DNA from: Pyxidicoccus fallax
Lineage (GTDB): Bacteria; Myxococcota; Myxococcia; Myxococcales; Myxococcaceae
NCBI RefSeq assembly: GCF_012933655.1
Contig: NZ_JABBJJ010000077.1
Span: forward strand, 1-42,249
Length of the DNA stretch: 42,249 bases
Reading direction: 5' to 3'
Shown: positions 1 to 7,002 of the stretch, piece after piece
How positions within the stretch are numbered: position 1 is the first letter of the stretch
How the letters are laid out: each line of letters begins with the position of its first letter
Program-made: the position numbers and the translations under genes
The notes under the pieces: generated by a model
Told to the model about the DNA's origin: nothing
The model's input: the letters and a program-made list of their open reading frames with translations, nothing else
Database searches by the model: none

Positions 1-487
1 CCTCCCCACCCCGCCGCCGGGCCGCTTCGATTTCCGCTTCCGTCCGGGCGTCCGGCAAATCCCGCTTGTTGAACTGGATGACGACGGGCACCTGGTCCAC
101 GTCCAGGTTGTTCTCCTTCATGTTCTCCTGGAGGTTGCGCCAGTAGGTGTTGTTCTCCGCCGTGGCCGTGCGCCGGCTGTCGGCGATGAAGGCCACCCCG
201 TCCGCCCCCTGGAGCACGATGCGGCGCGTCGCGTTGTGGATGACCTGGCCGGGCACGGTGAAGAGCTTCACCTTCACCTTGAAGCCGGAGGAGGTGGAGA
301 AGAAGACGGGCAGCAGGTCGAAGAAGAGGGTCCGGTCATCGTGGGTCTCCACGGTGAGCAGGCGGCCTCGAATCTCGGCGGACGCCCGGGCGTGGAGATG
401 GCGCAGGTTCGTCGTCTTCCCGCTCAGCCCGGGCCCGTAGTAGACGATCTTGAGCGTGAGCTCTCGCTGGGCGTGGTTGAGTTGCAA
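1..487 (-). CDS. MglA-family small GTPase, C-terminus cut by window edge
   Basis: Ras-like GTPase of the MglA family, which controls cell polarity and gliding in myxobacteria. Reading the minus strand gives a P-loop GPGLSGKTT, a segment THDDRTLFFDLLP, the switch-II motif TVPGQ and the guanine-specificity motif NKRD. Canonical MglA, from family knowledge, has a Cys where this has Ser in GPGLxGKTT, so this looks like a paralogue. The frame stays open to base 1, so the C-terminus lies outside the window. The start is uncertain: TTG at 487 gives an MglA-like N-terminus but has no good ribosome binding site; GTG at 526 has a GAGGG a few bases upstream. It diverges from the acetyltransferase gene at 777, with palindromes between them. 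Family assignment is strong; its role in motility is inferred. Confidence 0.88.
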   Translation of the reverse strand, partial: MQLNHAQRELTLKIVYYGPGLSGKTTNLRHLHARASAEIRGRLLTVETHDDRTLFFDLLPVFFSTSSGFKVKVKLFTVPGQVIHNATRRIVLQGADGVAFIADSRRTATAENNTYWRNLQENMKENNLDVDQVPVVIQFNKRDLPDARTEAEIEAARRRGGE

Positions 488-551
488 GGGCGGGACTCGG
501 GCGGGCCAGGGGCGAGGTGGGCGCACCCGACCCTCGCACACGGCCCGGGTT

Positions 552-557
552 TTTATA
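552..557 (-). promoter_or_regulatory. Possible -10 box for the MglA-like gene
   Basis: On the minus strand the hexamer TATAAA stands out in this GC-rich region, about 65 bases upstream of the proposed start. The matching -35 position reads TTCCGC, a poor match, so the promoter is tentative. Confidence 0.3.
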
Positions 558-580
558 GTGGGAAGCAGGCCCACGCGGAA

Positions 581-599
581 GCCCGGAAGGATTCCGGGC
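581..599. repeat. 19-bp palindrome in the divergent intergenic region
   Basis: GCCCGGAAGGATTCCGGGC has perfect 8-bp arms around a 3-base centre. It lies between the MglA-like gene and the acetyltransferase gene, upstream of the possible -10 box of the former, so it could be an operator or a REP-like palindrome. A smaller inverted repeat (GTGGG 558-562 with CCCAC 570-574) lies beside it. Confidence 0.5.
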
Positions 600-660
600 A
601 TGGAAGCAGGGCTCATCCCTGGAATGGGCTGAGCGCATGGGGGGTTTGGCGGAGTCCGGC

Positions 661-700
661 TCCTCACAATTGAGGAAGACAGTCTCCTCACTTGTGAGGA
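661..700. promoter_or_regulatory. Two tandem 16-bp palindromes, probable operator
   Basis: TCCTCACAATTGAGGA (661-676) and TCCTCACTTGTGAGGA (685-700) share 13 of 16 bases, each is a near-perfect inverted repeat, and they are spaced 24 bp start to start. They are the most AT-rich and symmetric sequence of the divergent intergenic region and end 76 bases before the acetyltransferase ATG. Duplicated palindromes are the usual footprint of a dimeric repressor or activator binding twice. The regulator is not identifiable and no transcription factor gene is adjacent. Confidence 0.7.
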
Positions 701-776
701 CAATGTGCGCGGAATCACCGCGTGCACGGGTGCCGGGAGAGCGGTTAGGATCTCAGCTCGACGGAGGAGCAAGGCG

Positions 777-1313
777 ATGACGATGAAGCAGGTGGACCCG
801 GGCGTGGAGACGACTCCAGCGCCGGTGCTGGATGTGGCGGGCCTGCCCAACGACTTGATGACGGCGGTGAAGTTCACCGCCCCCACCGACGAGGACATGA
901 CGGCGGTGGCGACCCTGCGCGCCGGCTCCGAACCCTGGAAGACCCGGGGTGAGACGCCGGAGGACAGCCTCAAGGCGCTGACCCAGCTGAAGCCCTACAT
1001 CCACGTGGCGAAGGTGCAGAACCAGGTGGTGGGCTACGTGACGGTGGAGCGGGACGGCCCGGTGCCGGGCGCGGCGTACCTGCGCAACATCGTGGTGAAG
1101 CCCGAGCTGCGCCGGAAGGGTCTCGGCCACGTGCTGCTGGAGCAGGCGCTCAAGGCGGCCCGGGACATGTACCGGAAGACCATCGCCCTGCGGGTGGACC
1201 CGTCCAACTCGGCGGCGGTGAGCTTCTACCGGAAGGCGAACTTCACCACCGTGGCCACGGTGGTCTCGAAGAAGTCCGGCAAGCTTCGCCTCCTGATGTC
1301 CCGCGAGCTGTAG
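777..1313 (+). CDS. GNAT family N-acetyltransferase
   Basis: A 178-residue protein with the GNAT fold: the central strand YLRNIVVKPELR leads into the acetyl-CoA pyrophosphate-binding signature RRKGLG (residues 112-117), followed by helix HVLLEQALKAA and the late motif NSAAVSFYRKANF that closes the fold. It should transfer an acetyl group from acetyl-CoA to an amine; the substrate cannot be told. The ATG at 777 is chosen because GGAGGAG lies about 8 bases upstream; a second ATG follows at 783. The longer frame from 705 has no such site and would run through leader sequence. A hairpin follows the stop by 19 bases, so it is probably monocistronic, likely controlled through the duplicated palindrome upstream. 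Confidence 0.88.
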   Translation: MTMKQVDPGVETTPAPVLDVAGLPNDLMTAVKFTAPTDEDMTAVATLRAGSEPWKTRGETPEDSLKALTQLKPYIHVAKVQNQVVGYVTVERDGPVPGAAYLRNIVVKPELRRKGLGHVLLEQALKAARDMYRKTIALRVDPSNSAAVSFYRKANFTTVATVVSKKSGKLRLLMSREL

Positions 1314-1332
1314 TCGGCGGCAGCCGGCTCTC

Positions 1333-1358
1333 GGGCGGGAGGTCCGTGCCTCCCGCCC
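1333..1358 (+). terminator. Hairpin after the acetyltransferase gene
   Basis: GGGCGGGAGG (1333-1342) pairs perfectly with CCTCCCGCCC (1349-1358) around a 6-base loop, starting 19 bases after the stop. There is no T-tract, as is common in GC-rich genomes. Confidence 0.6.
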
Positions 1359-1436
1359 CCCGCTCCGCGCGGGCCCTGGCAGCCGGGCCCCGGAGCCTGT
1401 GACTCCCACCGTGTAACCCACACGTTCTCCGGGTCT

Positions 1437-1474
1437 GGCGACCGGGCGGCGGATGACACCGCCAGGCGGTCGCC
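1437..1474 (+). other. Nested hairpin in leader of the pilT-like pair
   Basis: GGCGACCG (1437-1444) pairs with CGGTCGCC (1467-1474), and directly inside GGCGG (1445-1449) pairs with CCGCC (1459-1463), leaving a 3-base bulge. It lies about 120 bases before the ATG at 1595. It could be an RNA leader structure or a DNA-level repeat; nothing shows which. Confidence 0.4.
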
Positions 1475-1511
1475 TGCCCGGAAGCTCTCGGGCCGGAGTG
1501 CGAGCGGACGG

Positions 1512-1531
1512 GCGTCACCCTCGGGTGACGC
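1512..1531. promoter_or_regulatory. 20-bp palindrome upstream of the pilT-like pair
   Basis: GCGTCACCCTCGGGTGACGC has perfect 9-bp arms around a 2-base centre and ends 63 bases before the first pilT-like ATG. Position and symmetry suit a dimeric regulator site, but it could also fold as a hairpin in the leader RNA. Confidence 0.5.
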
Positions 1532-1594
1532 GCTCCGGGCGGATTGTCGATTATCCTGCCCTCCCCCCGTCCCCGTGGTCTGGATGGCCCTCGC

Positions 1595-3271
1595 ATGAAA
1601 CCCCTCGCAGAGCTGTTGCGGCATCTGGCGCGCCCTGGCGTCACCGAGCTGACCCTGGCGACCGGCCGCCCACCGATGATCCGCGGCAGCAACGGCTATG
1701 AGCCGTTGGACCCCACCGCCGTCACCGCCGAGGACGTCACCCGCGCCCTCCAGGCCATGGTGGGCGTGGCCCGCGCCAACACCGTGACGGAGACGCCGGT
1801 GCAGTGGTCGGTCAACGCCAACGGCCTGGGCGCGCTCTCCATCGCCGCCATGCGCAAGGGGGACCTCGTCCACCTGCGGCTGACCCGCGCCTCGGAAGGC
1901 GCGCCCGCGCCCGCCGCCGCGCCCGCGCAGCAGGCCGTGCCCGCACCAGCTCCGGCCGCCGCCCCGCGCGCGCCCGCGGCTCCGGCGGCCCCCGCGCCCG
2001 TGCCCGCCGCCGCGCGTCCGGCCCCCGCGGCGGCCCCGGTGCAACAGGCCCGGGCCCCGGAGCCCGCCGCGCAGCCGGCCCCCCGCGCCACCTCGCTGCC
2101 GCGCGCCTTCACCCAGACGCCGCGGGAGCTGACCGTGCTCCTGGAGTCGGCCCGGGGTCTCGGGGCCAGCGACGTGCACGTGGTCGCGGGCCGTCCCGCC
2201 CTCTTCCGCCTCGTGGGGGACCTGGTGCCCCAGGGCGAGCCGCTGGACCCGGCCCGGGTGGAGCAGCTGCTGCTCCCGGTGGTGCCCGAGCGACTGCGCC
2301 CGGTGCTGGAGAAGGACGGCAGCTGCGACTTCTCGCTGGAGTCGCCGGAGATGGGCCGCTTCCGCGTCAACGTGGGCCGCCAGCGCACCGGGCTCAAGGG
2401 CACCTTCCGCGTGATTGCGCGCGAGGTGCCCACGCTGGAGTCGCTGGGCCTGCCCATGGACATCGCCAAGGCGACGCACCACCACCAGGGCCTCATCGTC
2501 ATCACCGGCCCGTCCGGTCACGGCAAGACGAGCACGCTGGCGGCCATCGTGGACATCATCAACCGCGAGACGACGCACCACGTGCTCACGGTGGAGGACC
2601 CGGTGGAGTTCGTCCACCCGCGCAAGAAGGCGCTCATCAGCCAGCGCGAGGTGGGCTCCCACACCCGCACGTTCGCCAGCGCGCTCAAGGGCAGCCTCCG
2701 CGAGGACCCGGACGTCATCGTCGTGGGCGAGCTGCGCGACACCGAGACGGTGCGCATGGCGCTGGCGGCCGCCGAGACAGGCCACCTGCTCATCAGCACC
2801 ATGAACACGCCGAGCGCGGCGAAGACCATCGACCGGCTCATCGACCTCTTCCCACCCGCGGACCAGCAGCAGGTGCGCCTGTCGCTCTCCAGCGGGCTGC
2901 GGCTCATCGTCAGCCAGCGGCTCTTGCCGGCCGCGGACGGCAAGGGGCTGGTGGCGGCGGTGGAGGTGCTGCCGGGCTCGGTGGCGCTGGGCAACCTCAT
3001 CCGCGACAACAAGACGTTCCAGATTCCCTCGCTGCAGCAGCGCGGCAAGAGCCTGGGCATCGTCCGCTTCGAGGACTCGCTGGCGGAGGTGGTCCGCTCC
3101 GGCAAGGTGAAGCTGGAGGTGGCGAAGGCGTTCGCGGACAACCCGGACGAGCTGGAGGCCGTGGTGACGGGCAAGCGCCCCGGCACCACGGTGCCGGCCC
3201 CGGAGACGGCGCAGGACAGCGCGCGACTCTTGAGCAAGATGGGCTCGCTGATGGGCAGGAAGGGCTCCTGA
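1595..3271 (+). CDS. PilT-like ATPase with extra N-terminal domain
   Basis: A 558-residue protein of the type IV pilus retraction ATPase family; typical PilT is about 350-370. Residues 178-280 form the PilT N-terminal domain and 300-500 the RecA-like core: Walker A GPSGHGKT (305-312), VEDPVEFVH, Asp box REVGSHTRTF and Walker B region DVIVVGEL. Residues 1-98 resemble a second, degenerate copy of the N-terminal domain (LATGRPPMIR against LHLSVGYPPLGRIR in the next gene), joined by a Pro/Ala linker (about 101-168). The His box, normally TLHT, reads TMNT, so the conserved His is Asn-404. The start is ATG 1595; a frame open from 1544 adds 17 unconvincing residues. The next pilT-like gene begins one base after the stop, so both are made together. 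Family membership is seen; a regulatory or specialised motor role is inferred. Confidence 0.9.
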   Translation: MKPLAELLRHLARPGVTELTLATGRPPMIRGSNGYEPLDPTAVTAEDVTRALQAMVGVARANTVTETPVQWSVNANGLGALSIAAMRKGDLVHLRLTRASEGAPAPAAAPAQQAVPAPAPAAAPRAPAAPAAPAPVPAAARPAPAAAPVQQARAPEPAAQPAPRATSLPRAFTQTPRELTVLLESARGLGASDVHVVAGRPALFRLVGDLVPQGEPLDPARVEQLLLPVVPERLRPVLEKDGSCDFSLESPEMGRFRVNVGRQRTGLKGTFRVIAREVPTLESLGLPMDIAKATHHHQGLIVITGPSGHGKTSTLAAIVDIINRETTHHVLTVEDPVEFVHPRKKALISQREVGSHTRTFASALKGSLREDPDVIVVGELRDTETVRMALAAAETGHLLISTMNTPSAAKTIDRLIDLFPPADQQQVRLSLSSGLRLIVSQRLLPAADGKGLVAAVEVLPGSVALGNLIRDNKTFQIPSLQQRGKSLGIVRFEDSLAEVVRSGKVKLEVAKAFADNPDELEAVVTGKRPGTTVPAPETAQDSARLLSKMGSLMGRKGS

Positions 3272-3272
3272 G

Positions 3273-4379
3273 ATGACCACGCCTCGTATCGCCACCCTCT
3301 TCGACACGCTGCTGGACCAGAAGGGCAGCGACCTGCACCTGAGCGTGGGCTACCCGCCCCTGGGGCGCATCCGCGGCGAGCTGGTGCCGCTGCGCGAGCA
3401 GCCGCTCACCCAGGCGGAGATGGAGGCGCTGCTCTTCGAGCTCGTCACGCCGGAGCAGCAGCGCCAGATTCAAGAGGAGCTGGACCTGGACTTCGCCTAC
3501 GGCTACGGGACGAAGGCCCGCTTCCGCGCCAACTACTTCAACAAGATGACGGGGCTGGCGGCCGTCTTCCGCACCATTCCCAGCAAGGTGCTGTCGCTGG
3601 AAGACCTCAAGACGCCCGAGGTGGTGCGCAAGCTGGCGGACCGGCGCAATGGGCTGGTGCTGGTGACGGGCCCCACCGGCAGCGGCAAGTCCACGACGCT
3701 GGCGGCGATGATCAACTACATCAACCACACCCGCCCGGCGCACATCCTCACCATCGAGGACCCGGTGGAGTTCGTCCACGAGTCGCGCAAGGCGCAGGTG
3801 ACGCACCGCGAGGTGGGGCCGCATGCCTCCAGCTTCGCCACGGCCATCCGCTCGGCGGGCCGCGAGGACCCGAACGTCATCCTCATCGGCGAGCTTCGCA
3901 CCAACGAGACGATGAAGCTGGCGCTGCAACTGGCGAGCTTCGGCGTGCTCGTGTTCGCCACGGTGCACACCAACAGCGCGCCGGCCACCATCGACCGCAT
4001 CATCAACTCCTTCCCCGCCGATGAGCAGGGGCAGGTGCGCGGCATGCTGGCGGAGAGCCTCGCGGGCATCGTCGCGCAGCAGCTCATCAAGACGGCGGAC
4101 GGCAAGGGCCGCGTGGCGGCGCTCGAAATCCTGGTGGGTGGCAGCGCCATCGCCTCCATGATTCGCGAGGGCAAGGTCTTCCAGATTGCGTCCAAGATGC
4201 AGGCCGGCCAGGGCCAGGGCATGCAGACGCTGGACATGCACCTGGAGCGGCTGGTGAAGGACGGGGTGATTACCCCCGAGGCCGCGCTGGAGAAGGCGCA
4301 GGACAAGGAGAACCTCGCCAAGCTCATCTCCCGCCTCAAGCCGGAGTGGGAGGTGCCCGAGTCGCTGAAGTCGCTGTGA
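3273..4379 (+). CDS. PilT-like type IV pilus retraction ATPase
   Basis: A 368-residue ATPase of normal PilT length, expected to form a cytoplasmic hexamer that powers pilus retraction or a related surface machine. N-terminal domain at 1-105 (GSDLHLSVGYPPLGRIRG), Walker A GPTGSGKST (133-141), IEDPVEFVH (161-169), Asp box REVGPHASSF, Walker B region NVILIGELR, and a normal His box (TVHT, His-232). Two differences from textbook PilT: Walker B begins with Asn rather than Asp, and the usual GEMRD is GELRT. The C-terminal AIRNLIRE retraction motif is replaced by AIASMIREGK. It follows the previous pilT-like gene by a single base and ends at a hairpin shared with the convergent glycosyltransferase gene. 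Family certain; whether it drives the main pili or acts with its upstream partner is unknown. Confidence 0.92.
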   Translation: MTTPRIATLFDTLLDQKGSDLHLSVGYPPLGRIRGELVPLREQPLTQAEMEALLFELVTPEQQRQIQEELDLDFAYGYGTKARFRANYFNKMTGLAAVFRTIPSKVLSLEDLKTPEVVRKLADRRNGLVLVTGPTGSGKSTTLAAMINYINHTRPAHILTIEDPVEFVHESRKAQVTHREVGPHASSFATAIRSAGREDPNVILIGELRTNETMKLALQLASFGVLVFATVHTNSAPATIDRIINSFPADEQGQVRGMLAESLAGIVAQQLIKTADGKGRVAALEILVGGSAIASMIREGKVFQIASKMQAGQGQGMQTLDMHLERLVKDGVITPEAALEKAQDKENLAKLISRLKPEWEVPESLKSL

Positions 4380-4380
4380 G

Positions 4381-4402
4381 CCGGGGCCCACCCGTGCCCC
4401 GG
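4381..4402. terminator. Hairpin between convergent pilT-like and PIG-V-like genes
   Basis: CCGGGGC (4381-4387) pairs perfectly with GCCCCGG (4396-4402) around an 8-base loop, directly between two convergent stops. No T-tract on either side; probably bidirectional. Confidence 0.55.
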
Positions 4403-4403
4403 G

Positions 4404-5507
4404 CTAGTTGATGGGGTACGAGTGGACGAAGAGGAAGACGAGCATGCCCTGGAAGAGCGCGAAGCCGAGCACCACGGGCCCTCGCAGCGCGGGGTGCCGG
4501 CCCAGCCACGCGCCCAGGGGCAGGAACGCGGGCCACACCGCCGCGCTGTAGCGGCCCAGGCCCACCAGCCCCACCGTCCACAACACGAGCATCAGCGGGA
4601 TGCCGAAGGCGGCCAGCGGCCACCAGCGGCGGTGCCTCGCGAGCAGCAGGGCACCCACTCCCGGGATGAACGACATCGCCACGTAGAGGTTCACCTCGGG
4701 GGCCCAGTTGCCACGGAGCCAGTTCCCCAGCCCGGACCAGGCGCCCGCCCACTCGCTGTTGCGCACCTTCCACCAGAGCTGCGGGTCTCCGAACTGGCGC
4801 CAGAGGTAGACGAAGTAGAGCGACGTCATCACCAGCGGCAGCGCCAGCGCGAGGATGTCGCGGTGGAACCACGCCCGGAGCCCACCGCCGCGTGAGCGAA
4901 GCTGCTGGAACAGCAGGGCCAGGCCCGCCACGAGAGACAGGTGACGCGCCAGCCCTCCCAGGCCCAGGGCGAGCGCCGCCAGCCAGTGCCGCCCCCGCAG
5001 ACTCAGCAACACCGAGAGCGCGGTGAGGCACACCAGCCAGGACTCGGGGTAGCCCGCGGAATGGAAGAAGGCGAACGGGTAGGCCGTGAAGAGCAGCAGG
5101 GAGACCCGGGCCGTCTCCTCGTCCTCCAGCGAGCGGAAGAGCCGGTACAGGACGATGAGCCCCAGGAGCCCGCCGAGATTCGCGATGAGCACCAGGGCGA
5201 CCGGGATGCTCAACCCCGTGGCCTCGTGCAGGAGCCGCCCCATCAGGGGCAGGAGCGGAAAGAAGTTGGTGGCCTGGGGACGCACGTAGCCCTGCTGGGC
5301 AATCTCCGTGTACCAGCCACAGTCCCACCGGCAGAACGCGTCCAGCCCCGCGAGCCCCACCTGCTTGAAGGGCGCCCGGTGCAGCTGGTCATCGAACACG
5401 AGCGACACCCGCGCGAGCAGGAACAGCGCCAGCCGGCTGAAGAAGAAGAGCCCGACGGGAAAGGCCAGCTCCGCGCCCAGGACGCGCAAGCGGGTCATCC
5501 ACCCCAT
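4404..5507 (-). CDS. PIG-V-like membrane glycosyltransferase
   Basis: A 367-residue integral membrane protein with many hydrophobic segments, related in pattern to the PIG-V/GPI mannosyltransferase-2 group of GT-C enzymes, which transfer sugars from lipid-linked donors on the outer membrane face. Supporting features are an early luminal-type loop DAFCRWDCGWYTEIAQQGY (about 46-64) holding the acidic residues typical of GT-C enzymes, then NFFPLLPLMGR, and TAYPFAFFHSAGYPES. The start at 5507 is preceded by GGGAGG at 8-9 bases; the open frame extends to 5834 but would overlap the divergent VOC gene. The acceptor is unknown; polysaccharide or glycolipid modification is an inference. It converges on the pilT-like pair. 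Confidence 0.75.
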   Translation of the reverse strand: MGWMTRLRVLGAELAFPVGLFFFSRLALFLLARVSLVFDDQLHRAPFKQVGLAGLDAFCRWDCGWYTEIAQQGYVRPQATNFFPLLPLMGRLLHEATGLSIPVALVLIANLGGLLGLIVLYRLFRSLEDEETARVSLLLFTAYPFAFFHSAGYPESWLVCLTALSVLLSLRGRHWLAALALGLGGLARHLSLVAGLALLFQQLRSRGGGLRAWFHRDILALALPLVMTSLYFVYLWRQFGDPQLWWKVRNSEWAGAWSGLGNWLRGNWAPEVNLYVAMSFIPGVGALLLARHRRWWPLAAFGIPLMLVLWTVGLVGLGRYSAAVWPAFLPLGAWLGRHPALRGPVVLGFALFQGMLVFLFVHSYPIN

Positions 5508-5645
5508 GAACACACGGCCTCCCGCACGACGATACGAGTCCAGCCCACGGATGCCAGTAACCGGCCCACCTTCTTGCACAGCCCGGGGCCCGAGCGAAGG
5601 ACGAACCCGCGGGCCGGCGGCTACAGTGCGCCGCCGGAGGCGCAC

Positions 5646-6044
5646 ATGAGCCAGGACAGCAAGCCGGTGGGAAGCGTGGGCTGGACGGACCTCACGGTGA
5701 AGGACGCCGTGGCGTTGAAGGACTTCTACCGGGACGTCGTCGGCTGGAAGGCCGTGGGCCTGGACATGGGCGGCTACGAGGACTTCCTCATGATTCCGCC
5801 CGGCAGCGACGCGCCCGCGGCCGGCATCTGCCACGCGCGCGGACCGAACGCGGAGCTGCCGCCCGTGTGGATTGTCTACATCACCGTGGAGGACCTGGAC
5901 CGCAGCCTGGAGCGCGTCGCCGCGCTGGGCGGCAAGGCCCTCGGCAAGGTGCGCTCCGCCGGCCCCATGGGCCGCTATTGCGTCATCGAGGACCCGTCCG
6001 GCGTGGTGTCCGCCCTGTTCGAGTCCGCGAAGAAGCAGGGCTGA
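5646..6044 (+). CDS. VOC family (glyoxalase/bleomycin-resistance fold) protein
   Basis: A 132-residue single VOC module. The N-terminal half has GWTDLTVKDAVALKDFYRDVVGWK, typical of the first beta-alpha-beta unit, and the C-terminal half has WIVYITVEDLDRSLERVAALGG and a terminal YCVIEDPSGVVSALFE. The C-terminal Glu-containing strand fits a metal-binding VOC site, but substrate and metal cannot be read off. ATG 5646 is backed by GGAGG five bases upstream. It diverges from the PIG-V-like gene across a 138-bp spacer and is followed by a strong hairpin. Related proteins are often annotated as glyoxalases without evidence, so only the fold is claimed. Confidence 0.85.
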   Translation: MSQDSKPVGSVGWTDLTVKDAVALKDFYRDVVGWKAVGLDMGGYEDFLMIPPGSDAPAAGICHARGPNAELPPVWIVYITVEDLDRSLERVAALGGKALGKVRSAGPMGRYCVIEDPSGVVSALFESAKKQG

Positions 6045-6052
6045 GCCGCCCG

Positions 6053-6077
6053 GGCCCCGTCATCCAGCAACGGGGCC
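6053..6077. terminator. Hairpin between convergent VOC and SDR genes
   Basis: GGCCCCGT (6053-6060) pairs perfectly with ACGGGGCC (6070-6077) around a 9-base loop, in the 51-base gap between two convergent genes. Probably bidirectional; no T-tract. Confidence 0.6.
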
Positions 6078-6095
6078 GCTTCCGAGCCCGGCGTC

Positions 6096-6920
6096 TCACG
6101 AGTCGTGGGACGCCTTCGGGTCCTTCTCCGACATATGGCGGTGCATCGCCGTCTTCGCCGCGTCGGGGAGCACGCGCGAGGCGGCGGCCATGACCTTGTT
6201 GGTCAGCGCGCCGGCGACGACCTTGTCCTTGCCCGCCATGAGGGCCTCGAAGCCCTCGCGAGCCACCTGGGCCGGGTCGTCCTTCTCCTGCTGGCCCACG
6301 CGCGTGTCGTCCATGCCCGCGCGGTGGAAGAAGTTCGTCTCCGTCGGGCCCGGCATCAGCGCGGTGACGGTGATGCCCACGTCCTTCAGCTCGTTGCGCA
6401 GCGCATCCGAGAAGGACAGCAGGAAGGCCTTCGACGCGCCGTACACCGCCTCCAGCGGCGCGGGCAGCACGGCGGCGATGGACGACGTGAAGAGGATGCG
6501 CCCCGCGCCCCGCGCCACCATGTCGCGCACCACGCGCTTGGTGAGGTGCACGGCGGAGGTGATGTTGAGCTGGATGAGGTTGAGCTCGGCCTTCAGGTCC
6601 GTCTCGCGGGCGAAGTCACCGCCCACGCCCACGCCCGCGTTGACGGCGAGCACGTCCACCGGACGCCCCAGCGACTGGGCCTTCTTGTAGAGCTGCTCGA
6701 CGCCGTCATGGGTGGCCAGGTCCACCTGGAGGGCTTCCACGAGCGCGCCGTTCTGGGTCGACAGGTCGGCCTGGGCGCGGGTGATGCCAGCGTCCTCGGC
6801 GGCGATGAGCACGTCGAAGCCATTCTGGATGAACTGCTTCGCCAGCTCGAAGCCGATACCACTGGAGGCGCCGGTGACGAGGGCCAGGGGACGGGTTCCG
6901 GGAGAGGTCTTCTGGGCCAT
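6096..6920 (-). CDS. Short-chain dehydrogenase/reductase (SDR)
   Basis: A 274-residue classical SDR. The NAD(P)-binding motif TGASSGIG is at 16-23, the NAG structural motif at 94-96, and the catalytic Ser (TSS, 145-147), Tyr-160 and Lys-164 (YGASK) are all present. It should catalyse reversible oxidation of an alcohol with NAD(P); the substrate is unknown. The region after the active site (MPGPTETNFFHRAG) matches SDRs often annotated as oxidoreductases of the YqjQ/DltE type. ATG 6920 is chosen because AAGGA lies about 7 bases upstream; ATGs at 6935 and 6956 lack one. It lies 82 bases downstream of the methyltransferase gene on the same strand and could be co-transcribed with it. Confidence 0.9.
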   Translation of the reverse strand: MAQKTSPGTRPLALVTGASSGIGFELAKQFIQNGFDVLIAAEDAGITRAQADLSTQNGALVEALQVDLATHDGVEQLYKKAQSLGRPVDVLAVNAGVGVGGDFARETDLKAELNLIQLNITSAVHLTKRVVRDMVARGAGRILFTSSIAAVLPAPLEAVYGASKAFLLSFSDALRNELKDVGITVTALMPGPTETNFFHRAGMDDTRVGQQEKDDPAQVAREGFEALMAGKDKVVAGALTNKVMAAASRVLPDAAKTAMHRHMSEKDPKASHDS

Positions 6921-7002
6921 GAGTGGGTCCTTCATGCGGGGAATGCTGCGGTGCACTCATGGGTGGGGACGGGGCAGGCTCCGGAAAAGGGCAGCAGGCT
7001 CG

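Noticed and set aside
1226..3307. A 693-residue minus-strand frame over the first pilT-like gene
   Set aside because: His/Arg-rich composition without domains; antisense shadow of a gene with clear Walker and Asp-box motifs.
5508..5834. An N-terminal extension of the PIG-V-like gene to 5834
   Set aside because: It would overlap the divergent VOC gene and is charged and His-rich, whereas ATG 5507 has a good ribosome site.
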